Below are positions 11,969-27,263 of a stretch of DNA of 64,000 nt, piece after piece. Location: NCBI RefSeq assembly GCF_036370855.1, contig NC_088098.1, positions 143,674,721 through 143,738,720 of the forward strand. The letters are read 5' to 3'. Position 1 is the first letter of the stretch. Each line of letters begins with the position of its first letter. Position numbers and translations under genes: made by a program. Source of the DNA: Dromaius novaehollandiae. Taxonomy: Eukaryota > Chordata > Aves > Casuariiformes > Dromaiidae. The notes beneath the pieces are model-generated. The model saw only the letters and a program-made list of their open reading frames with translations, ran no database searches and was not told where the DNA came from.

Positions 11969-12935
11969 AAGAACAAAATGTTAATTCCTCAGAAGTGCTT
12001 TTAGATCAAGAATGCTTTTTGGTGGTGTTGGTTAATATTTTTTTTAATGGATTCTATATTTGAGAATTGTTCCAGTGGATGGCAGTATATTTGGTAAAAG
12101 TTGCATTAGGCAGGATACTGCCATGGAGAGATCAAGGAAGTATATTCTTAATAGCATGTTTTAAGTTCTGCCTGCTGACAACTGAATGACTAATTCAAAT
12201 GCACTGAAGTAGGCCAACATCAGAGTTATACCAGTAACAAAATAACTTATCTTTTGCTGTTTGTAAATATAACTTAGAAGCTTAACTTTGGCTTTTGTTC
12301 CAAATTTCTAAGTCATTCCACCAAAGCCTCCCTTAATTTTATCTTTATTGGCAATGCATAAGATGCCCCCTGTAAAATATTTTTTGCAGTCCCTCCTGCT
12401 CCAAAATAATTCTTCCCATAGTTCCACACAGCATCTCCTTTAAATGTAGCTTCCTTCCTTCTTTGTTGCTGGTTCCTCCAGCAGCACTGATGATGGCATC
12501 TGGTAAGCCTGGGGTTTCTGGATCAGGAGTAAGTGCCTTGGTGAGGCAGTTGCCCTAGAAATGTGATAAGTCAGATAACAGCTGTCAGCACTTTCTGAGA
12601 AGGATGGGATTCCTCTGATCAGTGCCAGCCTCTTCCAACGGGAAGCACAAGATGGAAAGGACTTTCACTTTCCAAAGCTACCATTGCACGCAGCTCCCTG
12701 AGCAGCACTGGGGAGGGCATAGTGACATTACATTCTGCCATGTTGCAGAAATGCAACACTGATAACCAGCTTAGTTGTTTTGGCACAGAATTATACAAGT
12801 TCTCTTGCTGCCCATATCTCAGTCATAACTGGTTCCTGCTGGCAAGTAACAGATTCAGACAAGACTCTGAAAGATGTCCAATAATAATTGTGAAAGTTAA
12901 CAAATTTTAATTTACCTTCAAAATAAGAATTGCAG

Positions 12936-12941
12936 AATAAA
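12936..12941 (+). promoter_or_regulatory. Candidate poly(A) signal, gene 1
   Basis: First AATAAA I found after the gene 1 stop, about 970 bases downstream. Non-canonical earlier signals cannot be excluded. Confidence 0.4.
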
Positions 12942-14615
12942 GGTATTTCTTGCTTCATAAATTACATTCTTCATCCCACCCAATATTTAGTATTGCTAAT
13001 CTATCTCCTTTCCTTGGCTGCTATAAATCCTGTTCTTCCCTTTTTTGTCTGTTAAAATAGTTGCTCCTATTAAGGTGGCCTTGCAGGGAGTGTTTTTCCT
13101 TGTGAGGTATAAAATATACCTGTCCAGATCGATAAGTATACACTCGTATATCTGAATACGTATGTATCTGAGAACATAATTTTCCCCTCAGATTTAGTTT
13201 ACATTTTTTACTGCTTCTCTAACTGTTGTGCTAGGGCCTATTTCTCTTGTTCATCTCCTTTGATAAATGTGTTTGGCATCAGTTTTTATTCTTCCACTTT
13301 TTTCACACAATTCCACTCATCAGGAGATCTGCAGGTAAATAAATTCCTATGGTTTAAAAGTACAGATATATTATACACTCTGGCCTCATGCATCTCACAG
13401 ACTGTTATAATTCATTCACCCAGTTGCTCCTTCACTGCTATCGATAAGAAAGGCCTCCAGTCTTACTGTGAAAACTTCAATAGATAAAGTGAATCCATCA
13501 TATCATTGGGCACTGGACTACTGCTTAATTTTCTCCGTTGTTAAGTGTGTGTGCTTTATTTCTCCTTTGATTTCAATGGTTCATTTCAATGGTCATTTGA
13601 TTTCATTGGTTCTTTATTGGCTAGATTTAAAGGTTTTTTCATCTCCAATATCCAGTGGATTTTTTACATAAAATTACTGTTAAAACTAACATTTTTCAGT
13701 TCCCTCAGTCTTTTTCCAAGACCTTCCATTCTCAAACCAGTTTATTAGCTGGGGTTTTACATCATCTCAAATTTTCAACACCTTTTAAAATATGTGGGTA
13801 TAAGACCTGTTCATAATGTTCTCCCAATAGGCATCTCGCAATACTATATTGCCAAGAAAATACTTTTCAAGTCTTGCTCTGCTTCATCTTTATGTGATTG
13901 AACTAGTCTTTTTTGCACAGAAATACTGCATACCATTGTAGGATATCCATTTGGAACTAGGGTATAGGAAAACATCTGAGTTACAATTTATCCCGGCCAT
14001 TGGGGTTTGCCCATGAAGCTACAGTTATTAGTCCTGGTGATACACAAAGTGCCATAGGATCAACAAATAGTCAGAGCCTGGTAACATGAGCTTTGCACAT
14101 GTAATACTCATGGGCATTAATAAAGACTGCCTTCACAAAATCATACTGTCTTCTCCTTTTGGGTAGTCAGTAGACAATGGTACCCTACTTTCTTGTGCAG
14201 CTGCAACAGAAGAACAATATTTTTAGACTTGTTAATTTTCTCTTTGAGAACTCTAACGTTACATTCACCAAACTATACCACTACTTTTTCTTCTCACAAA
14301 GATTTATTATACTTACATAAAACACTGTGCAATTCTTGCCTGCAGTGCCAGCATCCAGTTGTCCCTTCCTGAGAACAAGTAATACAGGTACAAACCAGAA
14401 TTCCCTAGATCCAGACTCAAGCGTTTCCCAACAGTGGCCAGTATTTTCAGATTCTTATGATGGAATTGATATTACCTAACTTTAAACACCTAAAATTAGA
14501 AATCCAGTCTAACCTACTGTCATGGGAGAAAAGGAACACTAGATAACATGAAATTGCTAAGTTCAGTTTTTTAAGTGGACCAAGCAAGGGATGGACTGTG
14601 TCAGGGAAAGCTTTG

Positions 14616-14636
14616 CACACACACACACACACACAC
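14616..14636. repeat. (CA)n microsatellite
   Basis: About ten perfect CA dinucleotides at the left edge of a GC-richer segment. Confidence 0.95.
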
Positions 14637-17600
14637 GTGCAGCTATAGTCACCTGAGACTTGCCGCAGTCACCATCCCAGTGAGCTGGCACAGTCCAACT
14701 CAGGGGGAAAGGCGACTCTCGCTCCCTCTGGCCCCAGGATCAGGTTCTGGGCATCAGCTGGGCACCAGCATGTAACCATTCACCCAGGGGCCTCTGCCAC
14801 CACGTGGGGTCAGACAGCCATGTAATGATGTCCCCCCACTGTCTCTATTACCAGGGGCATTTATAGCTAGATTGTGGCACCCGCCACCAATCCAGTCAGT
14901 CTGTGATCAGTCACACTGGACCTGCCCAGCGGTTTCAGGTTAGTTTATTGCTTCACCCATGCACAGGCTAGCTGGGGAGATTATGGACCACCCACTCAAA
15001 ATACAACTCAAACTTGATAGGCTTTTGCTACTTCCCACCCCTTGTAGACCACTGAGAGTGCAGTACTTGTACTGCAGATGCCCTATATCCATCAGCCCCA
15101 GGCACACTGGGACTACAGACTCTGGGAGAGTTATGCTCTTACAACACCTGATCTTCCCTCTCGCTGTCTGGGTCTAGTAGTGGTTAACCTGTGCTACCAA
15201 CCGTTCCAGCCATGGGAAAGCTGAGTGAGTATAACAGCATAGACATAGCCAAGCACAAAACTAGAAGCTAATTACAGTCAGTAGCACAATGACAGGGTGT
15301 ACCCACATGTGTAACAGGGCATTTCCAGTCATTGATCATCTTCCAGAGATATCAACCCACCAGACAGTCAATAAGTTTTCTAGGGTAATTTTATCACCAG
15401 TTTGCCAGTCATATTAACTCCTCAGTCACTTGCAGAGACAGCTAAAATGATTTTCAAGGAGATTCACATAACACTGATAAAATCTCTGTAAAAAACAAAG
15501 CTCTTCTACCATTATTCATCTTTTTTTATTAATGCTTTTTTTAAGGTATGTGAAGAGACTCTCATTCTTTCACAAAGCAGGAGCTTTAAAGAACGCATAT
15601 GCTGTAGCTGATTATTTCACAGCTGCAAGCCCACTAATCTCCTCTAATATTACATTTTTCCTTACAAATGCTTTGCTCTGCGTCTGTTTGTGAGATGACA
15701 GCCACTCATTTACATATGAAATTTAAATGGTGATTTTTTTTAAACTGAGGGCCGTGAAATGTTGTGAAACTGGTAAGCTTTTAAGAGCTTTCTCATTTGT
15801 TTTCAGTGTTGTAAGTTTAGCAAAATTGCTATTTACCACCCAGAAACTTTGAACGAATGATGGAAACAAGCCATACAATCTCTGATTTAGCAGTGTTTAA
15901 ATCACATTAGCAGCTGTTTATGGCTCTAACATATTTAGAAAGCATGATATAAATGTACAAAAAAATTGTATGAAATTATCTATGTCCATAAGAGCTATTT
16001 TAGTCCAGTTATTAGAGAACCCTGCCGGCAGAGAGGATAAATGCAGACATCCATAAAACATCCTATGCTTCATTTATAGAAGGCTACATAGCTGATTGCC
16101 CACATTTCACAAAACTGCTTGTTCCCTTGAGGGGAATCTGCTGCCTCAGGTGCTCTCTACAGCCATTCTTCAGTACCATTCATACATATAAAATGCTGTT
16201 GGGTAGTACACCCCATGCTAATTTAATGTTTATTTGGAGAAGTTCATGGGATGAGAGCAGCCATAGTTTCTTGATGAATTTGGCATTGCCTTGCTATGGG
16301 ACCAAAATCATAACGTAAGGATCCTCTCAGTACAACATGGGAATGTTTAATATAGCTCTATTTGGGTCTAAATATTTTACAGGCATTAAATAAGAAATTT
16401 TCCACCCTAGGGGCCTTCTAGTTTGATACACTCTTCATTCATGCATATAAATACAAGTCAGTGAGCTATCCACTTCATCTTAAGACAAATATCTGGATTT
16501 GGTAAGCAGAATCACTGCAGATATTATCCACCATAGTGAGAGTTTAGATGTCTAGTTCATATCTAGCCAACTACATCATAGAAACACCTATGTAAAACAT
16601 GCCTCATGTCATTTGAGCTGCCCTAGGATATGCGGGGTATCTTCATGAGATTGGCAGCTATGGCACAGGACTTACAGAGGACCCACCACTTTGAAGGGAG
16701 GCAGCCAGACCCAGCTGGACAACCCACAGTGCTTACAACCATACCAGAGATCTTTGCTGAAGCAACTGATCCCCATAGATTTCTACCTGGAAGTGTCAGT
16801 TTGAACTTCCTGAATTTATTTCAGACATTAAATTGATCTGTGTTATTCACAGGTGAAAGCTCCCTGTGCCAAGCATGTACTTCTTCTAAAACAGAGAACA
16901 GAACTTTATGGCGATAATAGAAAAAATAGCATTAGTAACAAGATGTTTTACTCTTTTAATACACTTCACATGTGTACCCATCAACTTATAACCTGTTTGT
17001 ATTAATATACAACTTGACCTGTTACAGTCTACAACACTGACAGCCTGGCAAAAGGGGTGAAATGCAACCAATTGTTGTAGCTCTGCTCCATCCTCCCTGA
17101 ACAAAGCAGCTTTCTGGTCTGTCAGCAGCACCATAAGATCTGGCTGGGCACATTTTGGTAATATTTAACAGGGTGCAGCCTTGAGCACTCTGATCTACTG
17201 GTCATTACATAGTGGAAGTGAAAATATTGCAGTTATTTTCCCCTACTTGGAAGAAAAATGCAACACATACCCAGTAACTTTTGATAAATATTTTTTAAGG
17301 TCGGTTATTGTGACTTTAAAACACCATTCTAGGAACACAACAATGCATAACAATCTGATTACACCTTGATCCATATTGGCCTATCATTAGATTACAAAGA
17401 ATTGTACTTATCTTTCTTGGGACAAAAGTAGGTGCTTAGAGAAAGAAACCATATATTTTATATGAAATTAAAAGTTTTTTATTTAAAATAACTCACTGAT
17501 TTTTGAGTTAATCTACAATTTCTGCTCCACAAGCACTGCTTTTATCTTTTTGGTTCAAAGTTTCCAGATATTTTATGTATATGTCCACACAAGATATACT

Positions 17601-20421
17601 GGGAGCAGTGGGCTGTAGAAAGTTTGTAATCATGAGACTGGATTTATTTTGTCTCTAGTAAGTCAGGAATTAGGAATTTTAATAAACTCAACAACATTGA
17701 ACCATATGCCAGAGAATAAGAATTTTGCCAACAGAAATGAATTGCTCCCAAAGAACACAAAGGAAAAGTGGATCAAAAAAGGTCTAGTATTCTGCTAGAC
17801 GTATGCAAGCTTACTTGAAGCTAGTTGTTTCCAAATATTGACATAGCAAAGTGAGGGGATATTTTAAAAGAACTATCAACACAAAATCCATATATCTAAA
17901 AAATATTTTGTTACTTATAAAACCTCAAATAAAATTGGAAGAAGAATGAGAAACTAGTTATTCTTCAGTAGATCAACTTTCAGTTTTTGGTCATTTTAAT
18001 ATACTCTAATTGGATAATAATTGTGAGAGTTGAGCCTAGGAGTAGTTGTAGCACAGAGAACCAAATTTTTAAAAGCTAGCCTTTAAATGAATGTGAGCTC
18101 CTAACTGTCATTTGGCTGCAACTAAGTATGTAAATATTGCTGGGCTCCCAAAACAAATGCTGATTCTTTGTAACAGAGTAACATAAAGGCTGCATAATGC
18201 ATAATCCAAATAGCAGTCTTCCTATTATCTTTGAAAGGCTCACTCTCAGTAATGGAACAGTGTAGATTGATAATATTGTGGTTTGCAAACAAAAACTTAT
18301 TTTTAAACAATTTGCTAGGTTTTAATGATAAAAACTCCTTATTTTTTCATAGTGGAATAGAAATCACACCAGAAAATTGTTTCGTTGTGGGTTTTGGTTG
18401 TTTTAGGAAAATGATCAGCCATTATTTTGAAAAACTAAGATTAACATTTTGTTATATTAAGATCTGTTTTATTTTCTTTTCAAACAAGATAGTCTGATGA
18501 ATCTGATATGGGCTTACAAGCAGTTCTATTAGACCCAAATTGGCATTTTTCAGTTAAAAACAAAAAGTGCATCAAAATAATTCCCCTTGAAGGTAAGTAT
18601 AATGAACATCCACTTTCACACACACATTTGGCACTAGCCAAGGAGTCGCTCAGACAGTTTGCAAGCTGTCCAAGAAGTGTATGATTAAAGCAGGTACTTC
18701 CTTATGGTAGTCTTATTCACTTACCGAGACTGTACCATATCCTGTCCATTCCCTAAATACCACAGGAATTGATTTCTTTCCTTGCTCTTCTTAACCTCTT
18801 CTTGCCAGCAGTTTTTTTGAAAGTCTTTTTTTCAGAGTCACATTTCAACTTCAGGCATTCCCCCTCTTTTCTGCTTATTAGGTAGCTGTTGTGGCAGTGA
18901 GAGTTGCAGTTTCTCACTGAGCTAGTGGCTTTTTTCTGTGTTGACAGAGCATTGAAATTTATTTTGTAAACAAAAAGATGTAATCGTTAATAATTTCTAA
19001 CCTATTATGATCTGTGCTCTGAGGTTATTCCATTTTGTTGCCATTGCTCTTCATTTTCAACTTTTTAAAAGCCTATTTAAATCAGAGAAAACTACAGATT
19101 TCAGGAGATTTGGGACTAGGATTTTTAAATATTGTTATTTTATTTATTATTGCCACATCTGATAGGAAGATGAAAATAAGAACAAGGCTATTCCTCTTTG
19201 TTTTACATGATTCTGAGGTATAAAACTTATAAATTGCATAGCAATTAACACATTACTGATTGATAACAAAAAAGTTCCCTAGAAAAAAATTTTACTCCAT
19301 TGTATTTCGAAGTAGAATGTTGTTAGTTATGTTATCATCATAACAGGACAAAAGTAGTCATTTTGTTTATGCTATAATATACATTATATTAAGTATCTAA
19401 TATAAATACTTTACATATTTTGTAAATACTTTAAAACATTGCGTGAATGTAAGATCTGTAAAACATGAAAGCACTGTGGCTTATTGGTGTTTTTCTGTTT
19501 CCCTTTCTTAATCTTTTTGAGTCACCAGCAGCATAAACTGATGTGAGGAGAACTGAAAGAGAGTGTTCTAAATATCAGTTACAATTCTTTAGCTTAATTT
19601 CAGAAGAAAAACAAACACAGAGACAAAGCATAAAAACATGTTATATGTCAAGTGTCAAGCTTGCGTAGAAGTAGTTTGGAGAAGTTTGAAAGGAATTAGA
19701 AAAATGTTGAAGGAAGTGGGGATGCACTTTTCTCTTTGACACACCTGTTTAGAGTTAATAATCCAATTTTTGCACACTCTCTATATCAAACGGAGAATGC
19801 TACAGGAACAGCTGGGTGTGTCAGAACACTGTGTCAAGTTCCTATCTCCCCTCCGGATAAAACTTAGCGCAGAGGATTTCTGAGTTTTCTGTTCTCCTTG
19901 AGGATAGATTCTTTGTCTTCAGCAGAAAAGCCACCAAACACAGACCAAAGTCTAACCCCCAGGTTTCCCAGACTCTGTGGCATTTCGGAAGACATCTAGA
20001 ACCCATCGGGGAGTCCCAAGGGGCTACTGACTCACCTGGCTGGAGCTGGTTAAGTTATACAGAGAATGTTGTGAACCAGACAGCTAAACATACTGAGGTC
20101 ATCATAAAGATGACTTAAAGTCATCCTCTATATAGCACACTTGGTTGGTACTGTGCCTCTTAATGGATACAAGTCAATAAACACACCTCTTTCTTAAGAA
20201 ATTTGGTGGGTCAACAGTCCTCTCCACAAAAAGAGTGTAATTACAAAGTTTCTTCCTTTGGATTGTCAAAGAGGATTGACTTTCCTGAACAAATTACATC
20301 ATTCGACTTAAAAATCACAATATATTATTCAAAAGCAAGGTTCACAGACTTCGGTGGCATGGAAACTGCTGAGCTGTGGCTTCAATACGCCAGTGGTATA
20401 AACCAGTTCTCACAGTTTGTC

Positions 20422-20439
20422 TTTTTTTTTTTTTTTTTT
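20422..20439. repeat. Poly-T tract
   Basis: Run of 18 T in intergenic sequence. Confidence 0.95.
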
Positions 20440-23400
20440 ACTATAAAGCAGAAGCCTGAAACATGTCCAGTTGCTGAGCTATGGTCACAACAGGAGGAAA
20501 TCTCTGGCTGATTTTTGTTTTCCTTCCTCATTTAACTGTAATCCAGAAACAAGTTTTTCTTTAACTAAGGCCTTGATCACATCTTCAAACATTTGAAGGG
20601 TACATAAAGTTTTTGAACTGGAATTATTTCACTTTCTCTTAAAAGTGAAATACAAATCCCAGTCTCCCATATGAATAGATTATTGCATTGATGCAAGCTT
20701 ATTCGGGTCTTCCGGGAAAAACACAGATTTGTGTCTAATGAAGGCAGACAGTCAGTGTCTGCCAGTGTCCTGCCAGAAAGAATAATGCAATACCTCAGAC
20801 AGGTTGAAGACAGGACTGAGGCATGATGAGGCACATTTTGATCTTGGAAGTCCAAACTAAGGAACAATAGGTATCTTGAAGATATGTATGTTCAAAGCAG
20901 CAATGGTGAGCTCTACAAAGGCTATTTTGGCACCTGGAATGGGAACTGGGTGGAAATTTAGCATTTATCACCATGAAAATTACACTTCAGTAGCCACCAA
21001 GTCCTTCCTACATTTATTTGCTACCTACATTTTGATCTTGAAAGTGCATGAAAGTTGTGCTAGTCTCACTAGCTAACATGCAGCTGCTCACTGTGTCACA
21101 GTCACCAGTTGAACACTGATTTAAAGACTAGACACTACTGAGTTTCCAGAAGACAGTGACACATAAATTTTGCTTAAGATTTGCCTAATACCCACCGAAT
21201 CCTACACCAAATTTAACAATCATAGTCACTTTGATGAGAAGACACAATTGGATTGCAAATTCCTCCCAGTCTGAAGGGATTCAAAGTTACAGCCAAGATT
21301 CCAGTTTAAATTCCAGAGGCTGTCCATACTGGGAAGATTATCTCCTGTATCTTTGAAGCTGGCTTATTATACAGCCGAGAATGCAAGAGTAAAGGATGAA
21401 AACCAGAGAGAGATTTACATCAGGTAGCAATCAAAAGCTGTTTTCTCAGACTGAGAACAGCCTGCAGACCAAAACTTTACTTGCTAGTAGCTGCTCTAAT
21501 TAGCAGGTACTATACAGAAGGTGGTCAGTGCTACTGCTGAATTTTAAACAGGATGAGCTCTGTTTAAATATGCACTTATTCTCGTTAGAAGATCTCAAGT
21601 AAATGAAAATGTCCACTGCAGACCTGACTTAAAGACCTAAGATCTGGAGAGAGAGAATGTCAGCTACCTCTTTGGGCTCAATACGTCCTCTTGACTAATG
21701 ATAGGGAACTCCCTGTTTGCTACAAATGAGTTTGCATCCTCCTTCAGAGACAATCTCCTACTGGGGCAGGAATAATCATGAGGAAAAACAGAGAAAACTC
21801 TACATTGCAGATGACAATGTATTTTTTAATTTAAATAGAAAAATGACCATGACAATGGGTGACATTTTGACTAAGATGCTGGCCTGAGCACATGAAGATA
21901 ATAACTGGAAGTGATTATTTGTCCTGTGTTATGCCTTTAGTGTAGTTTCACAGAATGTATAAATCACTATTTTAAGATTTCTAGATTAACTTCAGTCACC
22001 AGTTACCAATTCCTTTTCTTGGCCAAGCAGTACAAACTGGTTTATTACTTTTTATTTGTAGAGATAGAATAAGAATTGCTTGTTGTTTTCGGAAGGCCAA
22101 CAATGCTTAACCTCAGGAGGAGTGTTTGAGCACTTAGTATTTCTCAACACTGGGTCATTAAAAATGTATAGGAGGTATTTATACATCACTTGAAACAAAA
22201 GGGGAAGGCCTCTATGAGGCTGTGAGTTAACCAGATAGTAGCAAGTAATCCAGGAGTTAAACAAATAATCCAATAAATAAAACAGAGCTAAAAGGAGAAA
22301 TGCTGTCTTCATTACTCTGTGAAGTAAGTTTGACAGACTGTTCACACCTGCAAAATAAATCTTCTGTTTTCTGCAAGCCTCTGAAATTTACAGATTGGGT
22401 CTTCTTGTACAGAATACTTTGCTCTCCTGAATCAAACCATCCTTCATGACATAGCAAGGGAAGATAGGGCATTGCGTGTCTTGTATAAACTAGCACATTT
22501 TCATTAGATAGATACAAACTACATCAGGGAATTCTACCACTACCAAATTCTACAAACTTCAAGGTTACATTTGTTGTCAGTAACACCAGATTCACTGTTA
22601 ACAACCGTGGAATAAGGGTCCATGGAGCAAAGGTCCCTTGAAGCTCTGAGAAGTGCATCAACCGAATTGTTCACTAAAATGGACTAGTCAGAAGAAAAGA
22701 AGAAAAAAAAAGTATAGCCAACATGATTTATGCTCTAGGCAGAATACTTAAATATGGATTGGTAAATGTTGATTAAGTAGCCTCCAAGGATAAAGAATGC
22801 CTGAAAGCAAGGTTTTGCCTTGTGTTACAACACTAACACTAGCCCTCCAGACTGTATAACTCCCAGCTTCACTCTGCTTATGATAGCTTAGATAAGCACA
22901 TCACAAGAAACTTTCATTAGCCAAATAAGAATATTTAATTTTGAAAGCTCTGCAGCACTTTCACACATTGACAGATACACTGCTCTGGAAGCCTCTCATC
23001 TATGAAGATGGGTTTTTTTTCCCCATTTCAATAAATGTGCATTCCACTAAGAACTAATAGAGAGACTACAGGTCCTCAGTCTGGTCAGTGTTGCCTTTTT
23101 TTCTCACTTCTTTGCCTCTAAACCTCTCCTTGAGACTGGTGGCAGATCAATCCTGTGTCTGACTAGTTTTCAAGGAATTAGAAAGGGGTTAGTGAAGCTT
23201 TTGCTCATGTTCTAGCTCTAACTTCCCCCCCTATTCCTTGCAATGGGCTCCTGCTCTCTCCCTGCTAGGAGTACTGGGGAGTCATGAAGGGAGAGGAGAT
23301 TAACTGCTGTTTTGTGGACACCATCAGTCATCTCAAGTGGAGGCAACTGAGTCTACATGTGGAAGACAGTGGTAGTCTCTGCTGATGTGCAGTCTTCAAA

Positions 23401-24489
23401 CAAACAAACAAAAAGGACTGAAATGTGAATAAATGTGGATATTATTTCCTGTAATAGATGACTCCATTTCAGAAACCTGAAATCACTTAGCCCTGTAGGT
23501 AACACAGTAAATCTACATAGACTTCTATTCATTCTCTCCAGGCAGAATTACAGGCAAAATGGATGGTTTACAGGACAATTTTTGTGAGCTGTGCATCATA
23601 GTTTGTTCATCGCACAAAAGAGTCAACAGTCTGATAACTACTTTATTTTCTCAAATTCCCTCTTTCAAGAAAAGCTATCCCATCAAAATGAAATCTTCAG
23701 AAAGAAAGCTCCAAAAAACAAATAACTATATGCCTTTAAGAGAAGCTCCCCAGAGCTTGCTGCTGCAATGATTTCAGTGTGTAAATACTTGGAGGAGCAA
23801 AAGAGATACTTTCCTCCACTCCCATGCTGAGAGGTCCCACTGACATCAATTGCAGATGCCAGTGGGAGCCAGGCATCTGGCCAGTGATTTCTGTGACGAG
23901 GCCTTTTGTGTGCTTTTTAAAATACCTGATTGACTAATATCTCATTGCTGTTGAATGAAATGAAATCCTGTTGAATGAAAGACTGACCTTTGATGGATAT
24001 TTTACAGTTCTGTTCCGTAATATATTTGTGGATTTTCTAATCCTCCTACTATCTGGCCCCAAACCATAGCCTTGCTTTCATACTTAATTCAAACAATCTG
24101 CAGACCAACAGACCGGATAACTCTGAAATTTGCCAACAGACCATGAAACTCATAGTCTATCATTTCCTTTCTTGGCAGATGTAATTTGGATCTCTTATCT
24201 ACTTAGCTGCTGAATTTCACAGAACATGTAGAAATTTAGTATCTTTGTTACTTCTACTCCCCTGTTACATTTGTGGGTAATTTAGCAATGAAACTAAGAG
24301 AAGGTTTTGGCAGTATGGTCAACCTGGCAGGCAGCAGAAATATTGTATCAATCAGCTGCATTTCTTTCAGGAATTAGACAACACGTGAAAGCAACAAAGG
24401 GCTGGTTATTCAATCTAGCAAGCTCTGACATGCAGAAAAAGAGATCTAGTGACATTAGCATTGGACAACAAATGTTTATAGACTAGCAG

Positions 24490-24567
24490 TTAATCAGGAC
24501 TCCCTTCAAGTGAAACCACTTTTGCCAAAATATTATAGCAACAAGACTTACTTCAAGTTTGTAATAG
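24490..24567 (+). pseudogene. Pseudogene remnant of exon c
   Basis: Clear match to [13 protein letters not shown] of gene 1 (the run from gaaaccac to ccaaaatatt is nearly unchanged). Stop TAG replaces the CAG codon; the donor is destroyed. The 5' half of the exon is hard to align. Confidence 0.85.
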
Positions 24568-26844
24568 ATACAGATGCACATCAAACAGATATGCATCAAA
24601 ACTAACGTAAGTATCTTATGCTTATGTATTCAGTTAAACAGATCTCTCAAGACTGTTGTGTTAATAAAATGTTAACTTACCTAGTATTGTTGGGTAAACA
24701 TGCATGCATGTCTTTAGTTTTGAAAAGATATCTTCAGATTAGACTATACCAAATTAAATCTATATAACTATGTCAAATTATACTATTTGTAGATTTGGTC
24801 CTTCAGGAACAGAAATACCACATTGGAAGGTTCTTCAGAAGTTATAGGAGACTAGAAGCAAGATTTGGAAACATCCAACCCATCAAATATTAATCGAGCT
24901 GTCCATTTTTCTTTTTTTTAATCCCTGAAGGATGCACTACCATTTCAATAGAAGTCTCTTGCTAAAACAGATTTTTACTGCCTATCCACAATACAATTTT
25001 CATCTAGTTGCATTTATACTGGTCATTGCCTGAGATGACAGAAATCAAAAATGTTTGAGATTGGATTTCAAGGGCATACTCCAAACACCCCAAAATCTAA
25101 ATTTAGACACCAAAAAAGTTTGGGCAACAGAGTACCAGACAGCATCTGCACATGCAAATTAAGCTGTTCGAAATCTACTGATCTCTTTTTGCTCAAAATT
25201 TGGCATAAAAAATCTGTGCGTAATACTAAAAAAGAGATCTTCAAAGTTTAAAGAAGAAAAGAAGCATTATTTTTCTTAAGTTGGTTGCATCGAATCTTCC
25301 TTTTCTGTTAGAATAGCTTGAATTTTTTTCAAGCTGGTTTTGAACTCTCATGAACATACATTGGCCAAATGCTTCAGCTTGACTTCAACATGTAACCACC
25401 AACAGTTTTCAGTATTTCAGGATAAGGGTTATTCTGTAGAGACCACAAAGCAACACACAGAATCTAGCTGGCACCATGGATTAACTTTCTTATCATCAAA
25501 TACCTAAAGTGGCATCTGTGATGGCTACACTGGAGTATTATCTCAAGCAAGACTGACAGTTTTCTGTCAAATGCCATCTCAGGGACAAAGGAAAACATGA
25601 GCAATGAATGGCTGTACCTGCAAATGTCAAAATCAGAATTATAAGAAAAAAAGAAGCCTCACATACCAATTGTCTGTAGCACAACACAGAGATGGGCAGG
25701 AAGTTGCCTCATAATTTCCATTAAAATGTCATATCATAGTATTTTCTAACTGACTGAGCACTTCTACCCTCTCTAAAAAAAAATAAAAACCAAAAACATT
25801 TTAATCTCTAAGTAAATCTAAGTAAATTACCAGTAATATTATATAAAGAGCAAACTTTACTGTCATGCTGTTCATGATCTGCCTTTGATTAGCATTGTTA
25901 CCTCATTGATGCTAAACTTTTTTCTCTCATTCATACACTTCAACATCCTTCATAGGATGAGTCTTTTACTTTACTAAACTCAGCAAAAGACTTAGATACT
26001 TCCAAAACTCAAACGTTCTGAATCTGTACTCACAACCAATAGCCTATGAGCTTGTTAAAGAGTCGAGTTTCTTCAAGTATGGGGAACAGTAGAATATTTG
26101 GCTAAAAGAAAATCAGCATTAGGCAGTCCATTCATCTTTTATCAATCATTGCTAAAATTAATAAAATATTTATAAACTGGTTATTTATGTTTATTCACTC
26201 CATGAAATCTCATAATTCCTATTTAAAGCTACTTATATCTACAAGAGAGATAAAGATATCTTGGCTACCTGTTAGCTTTTCCCACAGCACACTCTTCTTC
26301 ATGGGCTGTTGGCTTGTCTGATAGCCATTAATAATGCTGACTGTTTTCATAAAAAGGATATTAAACACATATGTAATCAATCTACATTTACTTCTACCAC
26401 ACTTCAGAGTTCACATATTTAATAATTAACACCCATCTACATATCTGTAGAGATTTATTCCTGTATCGTTCCAAATTTTTTAAGATCCCAACCTCTTTAC
26501 TTCATCTGTACATGGCATCTTTCCAGATAATAGGGGTAAAACAAGAATGTTGTTTTATCCCTTGCTCACCACGTTTTCTTTTCCATTTCCTGAATCTAGC
26601 AGAATTCAAAAAAGGCCAGAGAGATTCTACTGCACCTTGGAAATGTGGTGTCTTCAATACCAGATTCTGGTATATACCTCTCTCTTGCATGCGATCCATT
26701 TTACAAGGCCATGCAGAGGTCCTCCAACTTCTATAGACCTTTATCAAGGAAAATAAAAGAAATGCTAGGAGCTAGTGGGTTCTAAGTGAGGAATGTCATT
26801 TTAAAATATTGATTCTTAACATTTGTAAAAGTGTGTATTTTCAG

Positions 26845-27263
26845 GAAGCCACCATCAAGGTGCATGCTGTGAAACCAAAATTAGCATTATCATCACCCTT
26901 TAGACCATGAGTTTGGTTATTTTTATGGAACACCTCTTCATTTAGTAAATAGCTGTCAGATAACTAAGCCTCCAGGACTGGAGCAAGCCTTCAGTGTGAA
27001 GCTCTGGCTTTAAATTCAGATGACTGGCCTTGTTAAACTCACTTTTGCTGCAGGTGGACTTACTGACTTGATTTCAGTCAGCTGCAAAACGGTGAGCTGC
27101 CTCACCAGATTTGACATATTCTTTGTCAGCTACTTGTCGATTTATGGATTTGTAAAATACAGGAACAGTGTTATGATGAGAAACCATGAAATTATAGCAC
27201 AATCAGTGGTGGTAGAAATGACTTCATTCCTACCCTGAGGGAAGTAGCACTATTTATTGAAAG
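26845..27263 (+). pseudogene. Pseudogene remnant of exon d
   Basis: 419 bases against 424 in the intact genes. The reading frame still shows GLVKLTF, DLISVSCK and MMRNHEI, but has the TAA at 27011-27013 and net loss of five bases. The GKWH motif is gone (gaagccaccatc replaces ggaagtggcatc). Confidence 0.88.

Larger units (their letters stand above)
11969..22950. other. 3' UTR of gene 1 and about 10 kb of intergenic DNA
   Basis: No convincing gene on either strand. It contains a CA repeat at 14616-14636, a somewhat GC-richer stretch at about 14640-15180, a poly-T tract at 20422-20439, and a region near 19740-20215 ending in an AATAAA and a motif that could be an old LTR. All short open frames here lack family resemblance. 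Confidence 0.6.

Noticed and set aside
14640-15180. GC-richer segment beside a CA repeat
   Set aside because: Looks like an interspersed repeat or old insertion, but no family could be named and no boundaries seen.
19740-20215. LTR-like segment ending with AATAAA and a trailing ggtgggtcaaca
   Set aside because: I could not find matching ends, a target-site duplication or internal retroviral sequence; a repeat search would decide.
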